From assembly GCA_020086605.1 (NCBI GenBank), contig JACBWW010000017.1:15657257-15721256 (forward strand): a stretch of 64,000 nucleotides of DNA, given 5' to 3'. The position numbers and the translations under genes are program-made. The notes beneath the pieces are model-generated. The model saw only the letters and a program-made list of their open reading frames with translations. It did not search any database and had not been told where the DNA came from. This DNA comes from Lanius collurio (taxonomy: Eukaryota > Chordata > Aves > Passeriformes > Laniidae). Below are positions 30,743 to 45,869 of this stretch, piece after piece. How positions within the stretch are numbered: the stretch's first letter is position 1; each line of letters opens with the position of its first letter.

Positions 30743-30756
30743 GTTACCATGGAAAC
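30743..30756. promoter_or_regulatory. RFX-type X-box motif
   Basis: GTTACCATGGAAAC is a near-perfect match to the palindromic RFX X-box consensus (GTTRCCATGGYAAC). It sits in intronic DNA between a CR1 copy and a C8 tract. Motif matching alone does not show binding. Confidence 0.4.
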
Positions 30757-33719
30757 TTTTCCCCCCCAAAATGCACATTGCATTACAAATTTATACAGAC
30801 AGTGTTCATTTTGTTGATAGGTTAAAGGAGGAGCCAAATCTAAATGCTTCTTCATTTTAATTGTCTAGTTTGCTGATAACAGTGTACTGAGTCCTAGTCA
30901 GTAATTTTTCTTATGGATATTTTATTTTGTCAACCTTCTTGCAAGGTTGAGAAGTTTTCCATGTATATCAATCAGCTCTTATAAATAAGATTCTTCTACT
31001 CAATGTCTACTTAAAGTTTCTCCATTCACTCATTACAGAGGCAGCCTTTTGTTTGTTTCTCCCTCAGATTTATTGCTGTGAAACCACTGGGCTAGAACCT
31101 GCTTAAGGTGTTGTGATACAAAATGGTTTTACAGGCTGGTGCTTTTAAATCATTCATTTTCTTGATCAGGTGAAAGGAAAAATGCTTCATGCATGTTTGC
31201 TTTCATGAAGTCAATCAGGGAAGCAGTCAGGCTTTAGATCTTTATGTGGTAAGGACTAGTCAACATATGCTCAGAATAACTGCAACAAATGACAAAACTT
31301 TGGTATCTTTTTAGATAAGTGAAAACAAATCACCTGAAAATTCCTGTGTTTATGAAAACAGCTGCATTCAGCTGTCCTCAGCTCTGATATTTTATCCAAG
31401 GACCACAGAACATCTGATTAAGATGAAAAAATGAAATAGGCCAATAACATGAAGATGACTCTAACGGTTAAAGAAGCTCCTGCCTACAGAAATTAGGTGG
31501 AACAAAGAGTAACAGGAATGGAGGTCCTTGTCTCCCATGACCATGATCTGCCTTGCTTCACTGAATCTATGAGGGCTTCTACCCTCTGACCACAGCTGAA
31601 CTGGAAGGTCAGAAGAATATTTATGAAGCAGGGATGTCTACAGGCAGCCCACAGTTTGCTGAAATCACGTTACAAAATTCTTTTTCACATACCATTGAAA
31701 CTCACATACTTGTGAGTTTTCCTTGGTCCCTATTCTAAGTATATTCTGTGCTACTACCTCCCTAATATAACTGGAAATGCTTAAAGCTTAAGTACCTAAT
31801 TGCAAGTTTTATTGCAACTCATATTGGTTTCAATATCTGCTCACCTAGATTATATATTTTAAATACACCAAGGGAATAATTATTTTAGGCAAGACTAATT
31901 TATCAGTTCCCTGCTTGAAGCATATGGTTGGATGCAGTGATCTCTGAAGGTCTTTCTCTCTGATGTACTCAAAATTTCTATGCCTATTTATATGGTTGTC
32001 CTATGCAGAGATCACAATCAGCAGTCCAGTCTTTTTTTTTTCTGAATCACGCCATAAACAGAATTACTCCACTATCCAGCAGCTTTCAGTCTCAGTTAAT
32101 GACAAGACACAACAGGAGGATGAGGTTAAACTGCATCACACATTGATTCCCACTCTTGCCAAAGTCAATAGTGACTCTCCTGAGCATTTTGAGGGCATAA
32201 TGCTGAGTTTCAGTTAAAAGGTTGTTTCAATTTCTGTTTAAAAGTTTGAGAATATGCTGAAATATAGACAGGAAGTAGCTCCTGAGTAGAAGCATTCTTA
32301 CATAGAAGCAATACACAGAAGAAGCCAAAGTAACAGCAAGAAGACAACAAAATGAATAGAGACAGGAAGAGAAGAGACAAACCAGGTTGAAGCTCTGAGA
32401 CTATCAATGGGACAAAATGTTAGAGAAAAATGGAATAAGATCAAGAATGTATTCATTGATTCATCTTTATGAAATTAAAATTTACTGTGAAGAAACAGAG
32501 GACAAAAAGCAAGTAGAAGCCAGAGATACCCATGTTTAAATTCAAGAGAGAAAACAGTTTTTGAAAAGCCGGTGAATTGAACACTGCCCTTTGCTCCTAC
32601 TTCCAGACAGCAAAGCCCACTAAACACTGATGCTCATGCAGAAGAAAATCTCCAAGAAACGGCATCAAACAACACAAACAGACACAAAGGTGCAACTAAA
32701 ATGCAGAGTTCTTGTTGGAAATGGAATGGAAAACAAAATAATATTTCAACAGAAAACTCAGAAAATTTTCATCATAGTTTTATGACATGTAGCAATCTGC
32801 TGACATGACTTTTCCATCTACAACAATTATAAATCTCTCAAAGATGGATTTATACCACTGATTACCATGACTTTGGAGCAGTTTAAACAATTTACATTTT
32901 TTCATAATCCTCATGTCACATAAACAGATACACACCAGGATGTATGTATGTGTGATCAGATGCCCAGAAATTATTGCATTGTGGGTTTTTTTTTCCTTTT
33001 TCTTTCACTCTGGAAATATTAACCAGCTCAATGAAATAATTTTTGAATTTTACTGTGGCCACAGAAGGTCACATTTTAATACTGTGCTGAATATAGGAAT
33101 TCCTGTAAGCTATGTCTGGATACAGGCTGCCTGTCGAAATCAGCTCTTTCCACACAGGATGGTCATTTAATATTAAGTCCAGGCAGATATCTCAGGACAC
33201 ACTGAACCCACTCTGGTCATTACGTTTAGGAAGAAAATGAACTTTCTCAGTTTTTTATTTTTTGTTACCAACCCACAGGAGATGCTAGCTGAACTGGGTG
33301 AAGATTTTGTACCGGCTTGCCTGTGAGAATGGAGTTTCACTAAGTTAAAAAGTTAGGCAAATTTCTGTCAATCCAGGACTTATCTCATTACTCCAAAACA
33401 TGAGACCAAAGAAGGCATGGTAGTACTTATATGCACAGAAAGATGTGAGCTCAAAATATTTGTCTTTTGATTGACTGCTTGAGTCATAATTAAAAATCAT
33501 ATTTTTAAGTGCACAGTTGGTTGAAAGCTAGGGACATTAGTTTAAACACAGTTTCCCTGCTAAAAAAAAAAACCAAAACAAAAAGACTCCCAAACACACT
33601 GAAGGAACAATGTTAGATTATTTGAAGTCAAAATGTTAATAGCAGTGCTAATCTGCAACAGAAAATAGTGATGAGATGACAAAATCTTTGTAAACCTATT
33701 CCAAATGCACTCTCCTTTC

Positions 33720-34260
33720 TGCTGCTCCTCTCACAGCAGCTTCTCCTGGTACACTGTTACCTTTTGAGCCCACCTGCTTCACATTGCTGTCCAATAAAAT
33801 ACACTTTCGGTGCCCGCTGGCATAAAGAACAAGCTGACTGCTTGCTCAACAGAATCTTTCCATGCTGTCCCAACTTCACATTAATATACTGGGATGACAA
33901 AGTCATTTGCCATAATATCAGACCGCACAGGTTAATTGTTGAGACGCAACCACCGCGGCCGCTCTGCTGAGGTGCAATTAATGGGCACATTAATCAGACA
34001 GTCATGCACTGATGTGCACCAATGAGCTGCCCACCAATGCTGTGCTGGTGCTTGCTCTGCAGTGGGCATTGCAGCTGAATTGTCCAGGGGAGCCAACTGG
34101 CTGCTGAGGGCAACAATACAGCAGTGCCAGAGAACACAGAGCAGTCAGTACGCACCCACCAAAAAGACACCTGCGGAGCCCTCTGACCATCCAACTATCT
34201 GTCACACAGAGGGAATCAATAGAGGAGAACTAATTTTAGAAATTTATCATGGTTGGACCA
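33720..34260. promoter_or_regulatory. Candidate conserved intronic element with CpG cluster
   Basis: This stretch differs from its AT-rich surroundings: mixed composition, several CpGs, a NotI-type GCGGCCGC at 33955-33962 and closely spaced TAAT/ATTA homeodomain cores (GGTTAATTGTTGAG, GCAATTAATGGG, ACATTAATCAGA). No repeat family is recognised and the open frames on both strands lack any known domain. The look is that of a vertebrate non-coding regulatory element, but conservation was not tested. Confidence 0.35.
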
Positions 34261-34369
34261 TGCCTTGGTAATGCCAGGCCTTTGGTAGCAGAAGACAGTA
34301 GGTCTGTGTTTTGAAGCTGGAGTTCTCAGTCCCTCCTTCTGCATTTAAACCACTGTACTAGTTTCTCTG

Positions 34370-34397
34370 AGAAAAAAAAAAAAAAAAAGAAAAAAAC
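34370..34397. repeat. Poly-A tract
   Basis: About 17 A, then G, then 7 A. No retroposon body recognised upstream. Confidence 0.75.
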
Positions 34398-37300
34398 CCA
34401 AATCCATTTTTGGACTGTGTAAAAGAAGAAGAATGGTTTTAATACAGCTGACAGTCATCTAAGATTATTGGCTTTACAAGACCAAGTGTCTCTATAAGAT
34501 GACTAATTTCATATGACCACGTCAACAAGGCCACACCTCCCAAGCAACTATGGAAGGGACTGTAGCTACAATTTGTCCTCATTTTCAGTGATTCTCATCT
34601 AAAGGAGCAAGGCTGAAAAGGTCTTTCTCATGGAACAGTTTTCCAGAAGATGCAAACAGCAGAATCTGAGTGACCTAAGAGGAACTGCAAGTTGATAATA
34701 GAGCTTATATTTCATTTCACAAGAAAACATCCAGAAACAAAAGTAGGAAAAACCTAACTGACTGTGGCATCCTGATAATTTCACTACAAGGTAAAAAACC
34801 AAACTGTAAATACATTAGAAAAAACCAGACATCTAAATGGAAACTACTGAATAAAAAATATGCCTGATTAGTTTTCAAATATTTGATAAGTTTAAAGTGC
34901 CTTTGTGAGTGGAGATGACCTTTAATATCTATAATACTGACTGCCAAAATGACTACATTTAAAAGAAAATAAAATGTCAACAGTACTATACCTCAAAACA
35001 ACTATATTTCAACCCCAGAAATATTTAAGAATCTTCTTGAATGCCTAGCCAGTACTTCATTTTTGCATGGATGATAAGTACTTTTAATGTCTGTGAAGAG
35101 AAAACATCATATAAGATTCTTGATAATTCATATTCTTCCCCTCTCCCTCATCTTAACAAGCATGCACAATAGAAACAGGTTAAGTTTCTGAACGTATACA
35201 GGAAAGTCTCCAAACTAGAGACTTCCTCGTACAAGGATTTAAAAACATATATATTCTTTATGGATAAAGGACACTAAACAAATATTTGTCTACTTTTTAA
35301 AATTATTATTATTTAACAGTAAACCAAATACATAATTTTCCACAGAAAATCCACATTTTACCATTCTTTCCTGGTCTGCATAAAATGGAATTAAACCTAG
35401 TGGAATAATTGATAATTGCACTGTCAGTCACTCTTTTAAGATGTGTATTATGGATAGACATTATTTGTGTTCCATTTGTGTTTCCAGCAAAATTGTGTTT
35501 TCTCAATAAATGCCAGTGATGATAGAACAAACCAAACACAGCTAGCAGTGAAAACAGCATTTAAATTACCCCATCTACTACTTCCAAATGCCCAGAGTAT
35601 ATTTGCTAAGAATTACTTGAGTTCCTCTTCATGTAGGGTAAAACCAGCTGAATGCCTCATAAAAATCTGTTCTGCTCCCTCCCCCCACAATGGAAGTAGA
35701 TGAAAAATGTATTTATAAAAATTGGAATAAATGTATTTTGCAATTGGCAATCTGGGGCAAAATTTCCATGAGTTAGCAAAGTGCTATGAATTCTGAGAAG
35801 TACCAGAGGATACAAGCTGCTCCACCAAATTTTTTCACTATTTTTCGAGTGAGTACATACAAAGTAATGTCAAATATTATTCCTTGGACATTTTCACAGC
35901 TGAATGCACAACTTTTTCATCTCTGTGTTATCAGAAGTCTATGTTCCTACTAGGAGTTGGAATTAACAAATAAAATCATTATAAAAGCAACAGCTGAAGA
36001 AGCACAAAAAAAAAAAAAAGAAAAAGCATTTGAAAAAATTCAGAAACTGTTCTTACGGAGAAATGTTCATGCACCAAACCAATCTGCTGGCTGGGTGTTT
36101 ATGGGCAGTGCAAGAATGTGTCCTCCAAAGTAAAAAAATGGTTTATCTTTCACTTCACTCTCTAAAAGAAACCAGTAATTTGGTAGGATGACTAAGAACA
36201 AAACTTGCTTCCAAACAGCCCTGAAGATTTTTTTCTTTTCCTGAAAATGTGGATATAGATTTTTATAATCAAGGTAATAGTGCCATTGCTGTCCTAACCT
36301 TGCTCTGACACTTGAAAACAGGTACAGCTCAGAGCTGTTAAGGTGGCAGCAGTAAAGGCAGCAGTGGGCACAGGTAGGAGTGTATTATTCAGATTGGAAA
36401 GCAGGCATCAAATTCACACAGTAATTGCTCTGATCCAGAAAGAGGCTCAAAAGGCTCCAGGTCTAATGGCTTATGGTGCCCTTCTTAGAGAATAAATTCA
36501 GTAGACTAAGAAAAGTAAGAGACTAATAAATTCTGTTGACTAAGAAACAGATTTTTCCCCTTAAAATACTGGCTCTGATGCAATTCTGAGAGAGGTGGAA
36601 ATCAGGGGGTAGGAAACAGAAAGTAAAATTGACTCATATCGATGTGACCTCCCAATAACACTACATAGAAATCCACTTGAAAGAAGGAAAATATTTATTT
36701 TAGTGTATAGGATTGAGAGATGCAGCTTAAAACTCTTAGTCAATGCTCCATAGATATTTTTATTTCTTTATGTTTCATGTCTCCTCCACATCAAGCACAA
36801 AACAGAAGCAGAACATAAACTGCAGTAAAAAAAGAATGGGCTGATGACTTTTATTGCACTATTAAGTCATTGCCAAATAATGCCTTGTTTTACTTGGCGT
36901 CACTTGCATCTAACTAGTGAGATATATCAAATCACACATCTACTGTCATGCAGCTCAGGATTTAACAATATAGCATCTAGCTCCTTTCAATTAATAAGTC
37001 CTTAAATTAATAAGCATTTATTTCTTTGAAAAATGGCAATTTTTAGCAAGCCAGTTAAGCCTTTTTGTTCTTAAAAGTCACTCTCTTCAACAGCCTTTAG
37101 ACTCTCTCTGCTCTCAGATGTGCAGGCACGTACCAGACTGCCACGTGTGGCAGCTTGAAGTCAAAAAGTCACCATTTCTACTTGAGCAAATAGCTATGAA
37201 AAGATTTTTCTGGGTAAGCAGCCCCAGGCATCATGGGTCATGATGCAGGTTACAGAGTCTGGCTTTGTTTTTTTCAGGTTGGTTAAAAGCAGAGTTGTAG

Positions 37301-40300
37301 GCTACACTTCATGCTGCATAGACTTTGCAGGACAGTAATGGGTGCAGATAAAACACTTCTAACATGAATTGCAGGGCAGACCCCAGCAGAACAGTTATCC
37401 CAATGTTGTCTCTGGCAAGACAAGGCAGTGTTGAACCCACTAGCACTTGAAGGAGAAGCAGCATTTGCACCCATGGCCCTGAGCCCTTGGCTATCCTTCT
37501 TAGGAGTTGAGACCAGCACTGGTAAGTGAGGCAGGGTAAGAATTCCATGCTAGTGATTCTGGCTACCTCATTATTTCCTGGAAACACACTAGAAAGAAAC
37601 GTCAACAAGCTACTTTTCCAGGCTGATGTAGCATCACTAACAAAATGACACACATAACATGTGAAATTGTTACGATATTATGGACTAGTGGTAGTAGTTC
37701 TAAAATAAAAGTCCTGTCTAGAATTGTCACTGCAAGCAACTGGAGCATGAAGAAGCTCCTAAAAGTAAATGGAACTAAAACACGTGAAAACAAACATAGT
37801 TTGGAGGTAAGCTTTCCATGGAAACAACAAAAACTCTTTTTAATTTATACAGTTTTTCCTGATATGTCTTGTCATTAAATTTATGCTTTGTTACACAATT
37901 ATCACTTCAAGCCATGGCAAAGAAAACCTCCACAAACGTGAATTCTTTCCAAAGATTTTAGAAGAAATTTAGCCCTAAATGCTTCTTTCCACTGCTCACA
38001 CCTGGAACCATCTCCTCAGCAACAGGCATATGCATAAAAAAGCTTGAAAACTGGGGATGTCACAGCCCAGTGACAACATTGACAGAAGGAAGGGGAAAGG
38101 GTGTGAATGGAGCCAAGGCCAAGGCTGTAAGGAGGAGTGAGAAGCAAGTGAAAAAAATTAAAGTCTCAGTTCAAAACTGACAAAGATCCATGGGAATCTA
38201 TTTATTTCAATGGCTTGGGCTTCAGAAAACAAACTGATACGAGTCTTAACAATTTGCAAGGCTAAAGAATTTAGCAAGGACTGGCTTGAGAGAGGGTGGT
38301 TGCCAAGGAAGGAATGATGATATAATAAAGAGGCTGGCAACGGACAACTGATTTTTCATAATGTGGCTCAGAAGACATTTGCATGCATTCTGTTTTCCAA
38401 CTGTTGATCATGCAAAACATGTAGCAGCATTTGCTTTTCTTAAGACTCTCCAGGAGTCAGGGATGGATGGACAATCATCATATGAACACTGGAGTACAGC
38501 CAATATATTAAGAAAATCTGTACTCCCTGTACTGTCAGAGATGTAGAAGTAATTCCATGTGCAGGATTTTTCTTGACAGATCCCAAGTAGTGAAATTAGA
38601 ATACTTTATCTGAAGTACTGAATATAAAAAGCCTTACATAGATCCATTCATGTACTTTTCATGCTATTCAACAGACAGAGATACAGACAGGAAATGAAAA
38701 TTATGGGTGATTTGTGGCTTTGGATACAACAAAGCAGAAACAATGAAAGAAGAAAGAGAAATTATATTTACTTTATTTAATAATGCTGCTGGTGACATGT
38801 AAAACTAAGCAACTAAATAGCCTCTTGATGTGAGCCTGTGCCATCAGAAGGATGATACCAGTAGGATGGTTTTCTGTTACTTTTAGCTCCCACAAAATAT
38901 TTCCAGCTTCCTCATCAATGAGGGCTGCCACTGGGTCTCTATGGGCTGATCTGGGGCCATTTTAGGAAGCAATTTACTTTGTTAATTATATTTCCCCAGC
39001 AATAATTTCAGTGTTCACTTAAGTCCTTCATTGATTTTAATTAATCCTGTGTAAGCTTCCAAACTTTTCTTCTAGATAACAACAAGCTGCTTACAGCACA
39101 ACATCCAGAAATTCCACACTCACTAATGCAGCTGGAAATCAAATGTACTGTTACTTGCTAGAATTACTTTGGACATACTGCCAGTGGCCCAAGAAATGGG
39201 TAAGTCTGAAGCAAAATAGAGGGGCAAGAAATCTTCTTTCCAAAATATTACAAGTTGCAAACTAGGACACTGCGTCAAGACTAGATTTCTATTTTTCTTA
39301 CAACTTGTTTTTGTTACTAATTCTTTGGATGATGTCTTTATACCACATCATGTTAAAGACTAAAGCTAATGCAACACAGATTAAGTTACAAAGGTAATAT
39401 AGAATAAATGCCTAACAGTTGTACCAACATTGCAGTAACTTAAACACCTTCATATATACATGATCCTCTGAGCTGCTGGAATACTGTTTAAGGTAATAAA
39501 ATGTACAGCACTAAACTGGAGAAAGACCCCTTTGTTGAAAGAACAAAAAATTATTAACTGGACAGGACTCTCATCTGTAGCTTTAAAAACATCATTTTGT
39601 TGAACTGATATTGTAGCTGATGAGTACTTCCAAATATAATATTTCTAATATCTTTCCTGACAGAATTAAAGGTACTTTACCTACACAGGCAAATACCTTG
39701 CCTGTATTACTCTCTTGTTTTACCTAATGCTATCCACACAGAATGGAAAAAACCCAACTAAACAGACTTTGACACTTTTCCCTTTGAGTGCTGCTCTGCT
39801 ACAAACATTTGCTTGCAAACATTTTCCACTGCTTCGGAGAGGAGCAGTTGTGAGTGTTGCTGCTTGCTGCCATTTCAGAGCATGGCTTTAACAGAGCAGC
39901 CACCTCGAAATGGAGAGCGGCCCTGGTATGAGGTACAGTCAGTTAGGGAAGCATCCTGTGGCAATCTAAGGAGCTCTACAGCTCATTTTGATAGCAATAG
40001 GATCAGGATATAATTTGTGTGAACACTTGTCTTAAAAGTCATTTTTTAAGGAAGCCAAATGATCATTCAGTGCAGGTGCCTAGATTTCAGCAGAAATAAG
40101 AGAAACAATATGAATTTGGCAAGTAATCTAGGAACAAGAACATAAATTTGTGACATTTACAGATACAGAGGATAACATGCTAAGGAAAATGAAGCTCTCA
40201 GTTTCCCTGGCTGTTATGAGTAATCATCAATGGTACCTGGTGCTATGGGGTACTAAGTAGGTAAGACCATCACAGAATATAGAGGATTTCACATCCAAAA

Positions 40301-43300
40301 TTATAAAAGTGCATTTACAGCTACCTGGTTTGAGAAAACTCAAGGAAAAGAGTCTTCATTAAGATGCAGATGGGATCTAATGTCTGAAAAGATTTTATTA
40401 CACCTTGGCAATAATATTATAGTGGTAGGAATTCAACACATTAAGAAAACCCTAAACACTAAGAAAACAAAACCAGGAAACAGAACTTTTGCCTAAGTTA
40501 GAAATAAGCTTTTTCAGAAATGACAACACTTAATAGTATTTGGACAGAATTCAACCTAAGACCCACCTCTTATTAATATAACTTATAGCACTCCTTATTT
40601 TTAATAATTAATATTGACTCTGAGCTGAATTTTTGACACAATTCCCAACCTGAATGGTCTCTAAACGCCCTATGCTTGGAAAGACTTAAATTTTTGAAAA
40701 ATTTTGTAACCAACTATTATCATGATCTTAATTATGACTTTATGAAACAGATATATACAAGTACTATTTTACAAACCTTGGAACAGTTATTCCATTTGGT
40801 CTAGGCATTCCACATTTATACATAATTTTTATGAAGTATTGCCTTACAGCACCAAAAGGTATTTCCCACTCCTCAGCAGGAATTTTCCTCTTTTAATTAG
40901 AAGCTATAGGCTGAAATGTATTGAAGTTTGTTTTTTTTAACTCATAAGCATGCACCAAACCAAATATACATTATATTTTGTAGTAGTTGGAGAGAATAAA
41001 GACTTGTCATGCGTTAAAAATCTACTATGACGTAATAGCACAATATTATTGAAACTTTGAAGGCTACTAAAAATGCTGAGCATAAGATAAATGCCTACTA
41101 AAAAATTATACTATAAAATGTTTTGGATCCTTTTTAGACATAGTCTATACCTAACAACTTCCCAGTGTTCAGTGGAGTGGTTTTTGGCTATCCTGGAGGC
41201 TCTTTGCCCTAACATTAAGCCATTTAATTTATTATTATTTTCTGCAAAATGATTTAATTTTATTTAATGTTTATTTGGCATTACATGTGGGCAATACTTT
41301 GGCTAGCTATCCGTTATTCTTCGAAATGGAGTCTCACAAAACCACAAATACGGCCATTTTAAGTCCTGTTACCACTTCAGTGCAACTACTGCCCATGATC
41401 CTCACAGTCAAGATTGGAAAATGCCTTAATATATGGAGATCAGAGTAATGCCAAGGCATATTGAACGCTTATCATTCTCTTTGCCCTAAGTGCTTCTGAT
41501 CCAATTTGTAAAGATAAAATATAAGTGTGGGAATGGAAAGAGTTGTAAGAGTTCACCAAGGTAGGTAAAGCAGAGTTTCCAGGGAGGGACTGCTCCCTTA
41601 CAAATACAGGAGGGATATTCCCAGGACATTTGGCACAGGAAATGACAGACAAAGGAAGCGTTACAGGGAGAAAATTTTTGTAACAACTGCACAGCATTAT
41701 AAGACATCAGAAAAAGAGGAGGTGAATGAAGGCAATTGTGTGAGCTAGTCAACAGCCAGACCTCTACAGTCCTTTCAGAGTGAGCTGCCCACTGGTGATG
41801 ACAAGTGTAATCCCCTGTAACAGACACAAGCTAATCTCAGCCACTGATTTTGGCTAGAAACACTGTGTTTCACTCTGCTTTGTATCACCTTTGCCATTTA
41901 ACAGATGTTGCCCATAGGGCAATTTGTGTTATCAAAGAGCTCTTCATTAAGTGATGAACACATCTCCTGCTGGCTCCTGTGCTGAAGGGTTCAGAGCAGC
42001 AGGAACAGCCAGAAAAGCCTGAGATTTCTAACAGACTCCAACAAAATGCTCCACTCAGGACACTGATAATTCAAAGAGCCAGGTAAATTTCACTCCACCT
42101 ATCCACTGGTTTGAAAATTTAAGAAAATAAATGCATGAGATGCAGGGAAAATAAAGCATAATCATTCCCTGAGGACTAGAAATTTCCAGATAATTTTTCA
42201 TTAGCATAGACGTTCTGCAGGCTGCAATTGCACCACCATTCTTACCCTTAACAAGCTCAAGACCTGACCCTGTGGACCCTTCTCTTTCCATAGCATCACC
42301 AGCTAGGTGGACAAATTTCCCTCCTGCTCTGAGGTAATGCTCTGTGTGCCAACACAGACAGACAGTGCTCAGACAGTGCGGCATCACGCTTTATTCCCTC
42401 CCCACAGCATGCTCTCTCTGTCATTGATCCTTTCTCCTTAAAAGTACTGCAAAATGTAATGGAAATTATAGTAGAATTTGCCACACTTTGATACTTATTT
42501 TTCATATCCCTCCTGCTACAGTGAAAACAGTAAAATTAAACATGAATTCCATAACCACACATATACATTTGATGCCCAAAAGGAATTTTAAAGTCTTATC
42601 TCTGCACAAAACTTCAGCTTTTATGTAGCTAACCAACTAGCATGCTAACCCGAGATATTTTGCCTCTGCTACTTTCCCACAAGACATATGAACACTTAAA
42701 AAGAGTTTGATACTGAAATAACTGTGATTCCTTGTCAAAATAAAAGGTTACTTTGAATCAGTTGTCCTGACTAGCCAGGGTTTAGAAACCATGCTCAGGT
42801 ACCTCACAGCTGCTCCTCAACACAAGATCTGATAACATCAGGTTTCAGCAGAAAACTTATTTCAGTATTTTCAATGCTTGATTTCTTATCTTGTGTCAAT
42901 GGAGCATAGGACAGTTATAGTTTTGATGAAAAGCTGCATGAATCTTGGATGCACAAAGATCTCTTTCTTCCATAAATACACATATTTTTAGGCATGAGAT
43001 CTGTCCACAGGAAGTAATAATCATACAAAGAGTTCTTGATTTCTGTTTTAAAGAATTACCAACTTTAATTCAATTACACTGAAATTTACTGCTAAGATGG
43101 CTTTTTATTTCTTTGGTACTTCTTTGATTATTGACAGTGGTAGAAATGCTCAGGCAGCATCTTAACTGCAAGAATTACTTAAAACAATTCCTCCATCTGG
43201 AATATTCTTCTACTGAAAGATGACTCACCAAATATTATCTCATTGAAATGTAATACAATATTTAAAAATTCAGCTGCTTGCTTCAACTTCAGCAGTTTGC

Positions 43301-45693
43301 TGTTACATATGGTAGGTGGACATTTCTGCACCCTTCTTCATGCTGGCTGGCAAAATGTCTCAATAGTCAGCTTTATAAATCTAAAATGTAACCACCCAGT
43401 CAGTTCAATTTCTACTGTTAGTGTTATATTTCATTAATGCTGGGCAGTGTTTGCACAGCAAGGCCTTTCCTGCTCCCTGCAATACCACTGAGAAATTTAA
43501 TGTCAACTAAAAATGCCTTAAAAGCAAAAAACCCCAGCTAAATAATTTACAGTACCTGATATAGAATTGCACTAAAAAATCGAGACTGATAAAGAAAACA
43601 AACCAAAAAACCCCTCAGAGAATAAACAAGAAGGGCTTACTATCATGAACATGGAAAATACAGAGAGTAATGAAGTTTGCTGCACATTGAGTAGGCTGTG
43701 GGGCCACAGAGCTCCAAGGACACCTGTGAGAAGTGTTGTGATACTGCATGGAGAGATGCATCACAAGACAGGGTTTTCCTGACTCCCCTGAGCTCTGTGA
43801 GCAGTGTCAATGACTGGCAACACTCAGGCTTCATAAGTGCAGCTCCTGACATGCACAGAATGACTTGCTACCTCACGAGTTGTTTTTTATCAAAATAACC
43901 ACAATTTTGGCCTGTAGGGCACAAAATTTAGAAAGCTTCCCAAAACCCAAAATGCAGCTTCTTCTTGCATTACTTACTATTATTAAAGTTTTGAGAGCTA
44001 TCTATAGGAATCTGGGCAGAGAAATGTCTGTATATGGAAGAAACAATTACTAATTGCGTTAATAGTTAGTTTAATTCTAATATATAATTCCTGTAATGGT
44101 ATATAGCCTTTTCAAATACAAGCTAAGGACAACAGCGAATAAGACCCTTGAACTATTTATTTTCACTCCCCATTCTTCCTTTTATTAGTTAAACACAATC
44201 AGCTCATCAAAACTATTCAGAAGAGGAAATAAATATTAGCTAAAGAGGAAAAAAACAAATTGAGTTTTAAACCCCAGTAATTTCAAAATCATCCCAAGCA
44301 ATTGGGGAACTCTACTATTCCAAAATGCACACTCCATGAAGAATGGCAGAAACCATCGTGGTAGATTTTATTGTGACAAGGATGTAATGTGCTATTGTAC
44401 TCAACTTCACTTTTAAGAAGGTTATTCAATTTATGATTTGGATGTAAAACCAGTTTGTATTTTTGTCATTAGCATACTTAATAATATCCTGCTCTCCAGG
44501 AAGTGGACATCTGTCATGTGGGATTCCTGTACACATTATCTTTGTCATTCTTTTGATGTCAGAATAACCTCTGGAGGTATTCCAGGTCTCTATTAATAGT
44601 AATGACATTGTAAAATCTTGGTTACTAAGAAAGCAGACCATACAGTATACAAAATACATGGAACCTGTATTCATCTTTTGTTGTCATAAATCACTGGTGG
44701 TAAAGTGTGGTGCTTAGCCTAGAAACAAAATTTGCACATATATCTGAAACAAAACACTTTTAGAGAATTAGTACAGAAATAAACCTTTCTTTTCCAGCTA
44801 AATGAGTTTATAGTTGTAGTAAAGGTTGCATCTTATCCTGGACTGACAGAGTGACTCACAGTTACTGAGCTTTATCAAGATAACATTTTAAAATATATTA
44901 CTAGCTAGATATTTTTCATGCTTAATTTTGAGGTTGAAAAATCATGGAAATGTCAATGAAAGACAGAAATATCTATGTGTTAATGTCAATGGTGTACATT
45001 AAAATGATTGATTTTAAAGTACTATTTAGCTTGATAATAATCCCTAGATCTTATTTACAGCAATAATATTTTATTTAGTAGAAATGGAGCAAAAAGAAAA
45101 GCATAATTTCAGTGTGCCATTAATACCCATAGAAAAGAATCCTGCAGAGCTGCAGTCATTTTTATATTATTTTATGCTTTTTTTAAAAAAAAAGAAAACC
45201 AAGACAAAACCACTTAAATTGCCCAGTTACTCTGTATCAAAAGGAAAAAAAAATGTGTACCTCACAAATTGCTATTACACAGTTCACCTCATGAGATTAA
45301 CTTTCCTTCCACGTCTTTTGGGTCTGATGGAGAAACTCGTCACAGTACAGTACTTTAGTGAAAGTGGTAAAAGTAGTAAAAACTCAGGACTTCTATTAAA
45401 GGGGAAGGCTTAGCAGAATGACCACACAAAAAGAATTACTTGGAGAGAATGAACTTTGTGAAATTTTAAGGAACCAAGTACAGCAATAAGAATAAGGGGG
45501 CACTTAGAGGATGAACCCTGTCCCCACTATTGTTGTTTCAGCTGTGCAGGATCCATCCCATCCCATCCTTTCATGCTACACAGATCATGTGCTTGATTTT
45601 GGCAGCCTGTTAAATGTAACTCCTGTAATAAAGAACACAGAACTAGGCATCGCTGATGAAGCATCAAAATGAAATGAATAGCAAAGCAGAATG

Positions 45694-45727
45694 GAAATCA
45701 GACAAGTCCTGAAATCAGACAAGTCTC
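45694..45727. repeat. 17-bp tandem duplication
   Basis: GAAATCAGACAAGTCCT is followed directly by GAAATCAGACAAGTCTC, two copies differing at the end. A small local duplication. Confidence 0.8.
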
Positions 45728-45869
45728 AAAATCAGTGGTTCTTGGCTCATCTGATCCAAATCAGCATCAAAATCTCATTGTTGATCAAGAAGAGATAACT
45801 GACACTGAAGTCACCTCATAATCCTGCATCTTTTTTTATCCTACTGCAAATCAACCATTTCATACCAGC

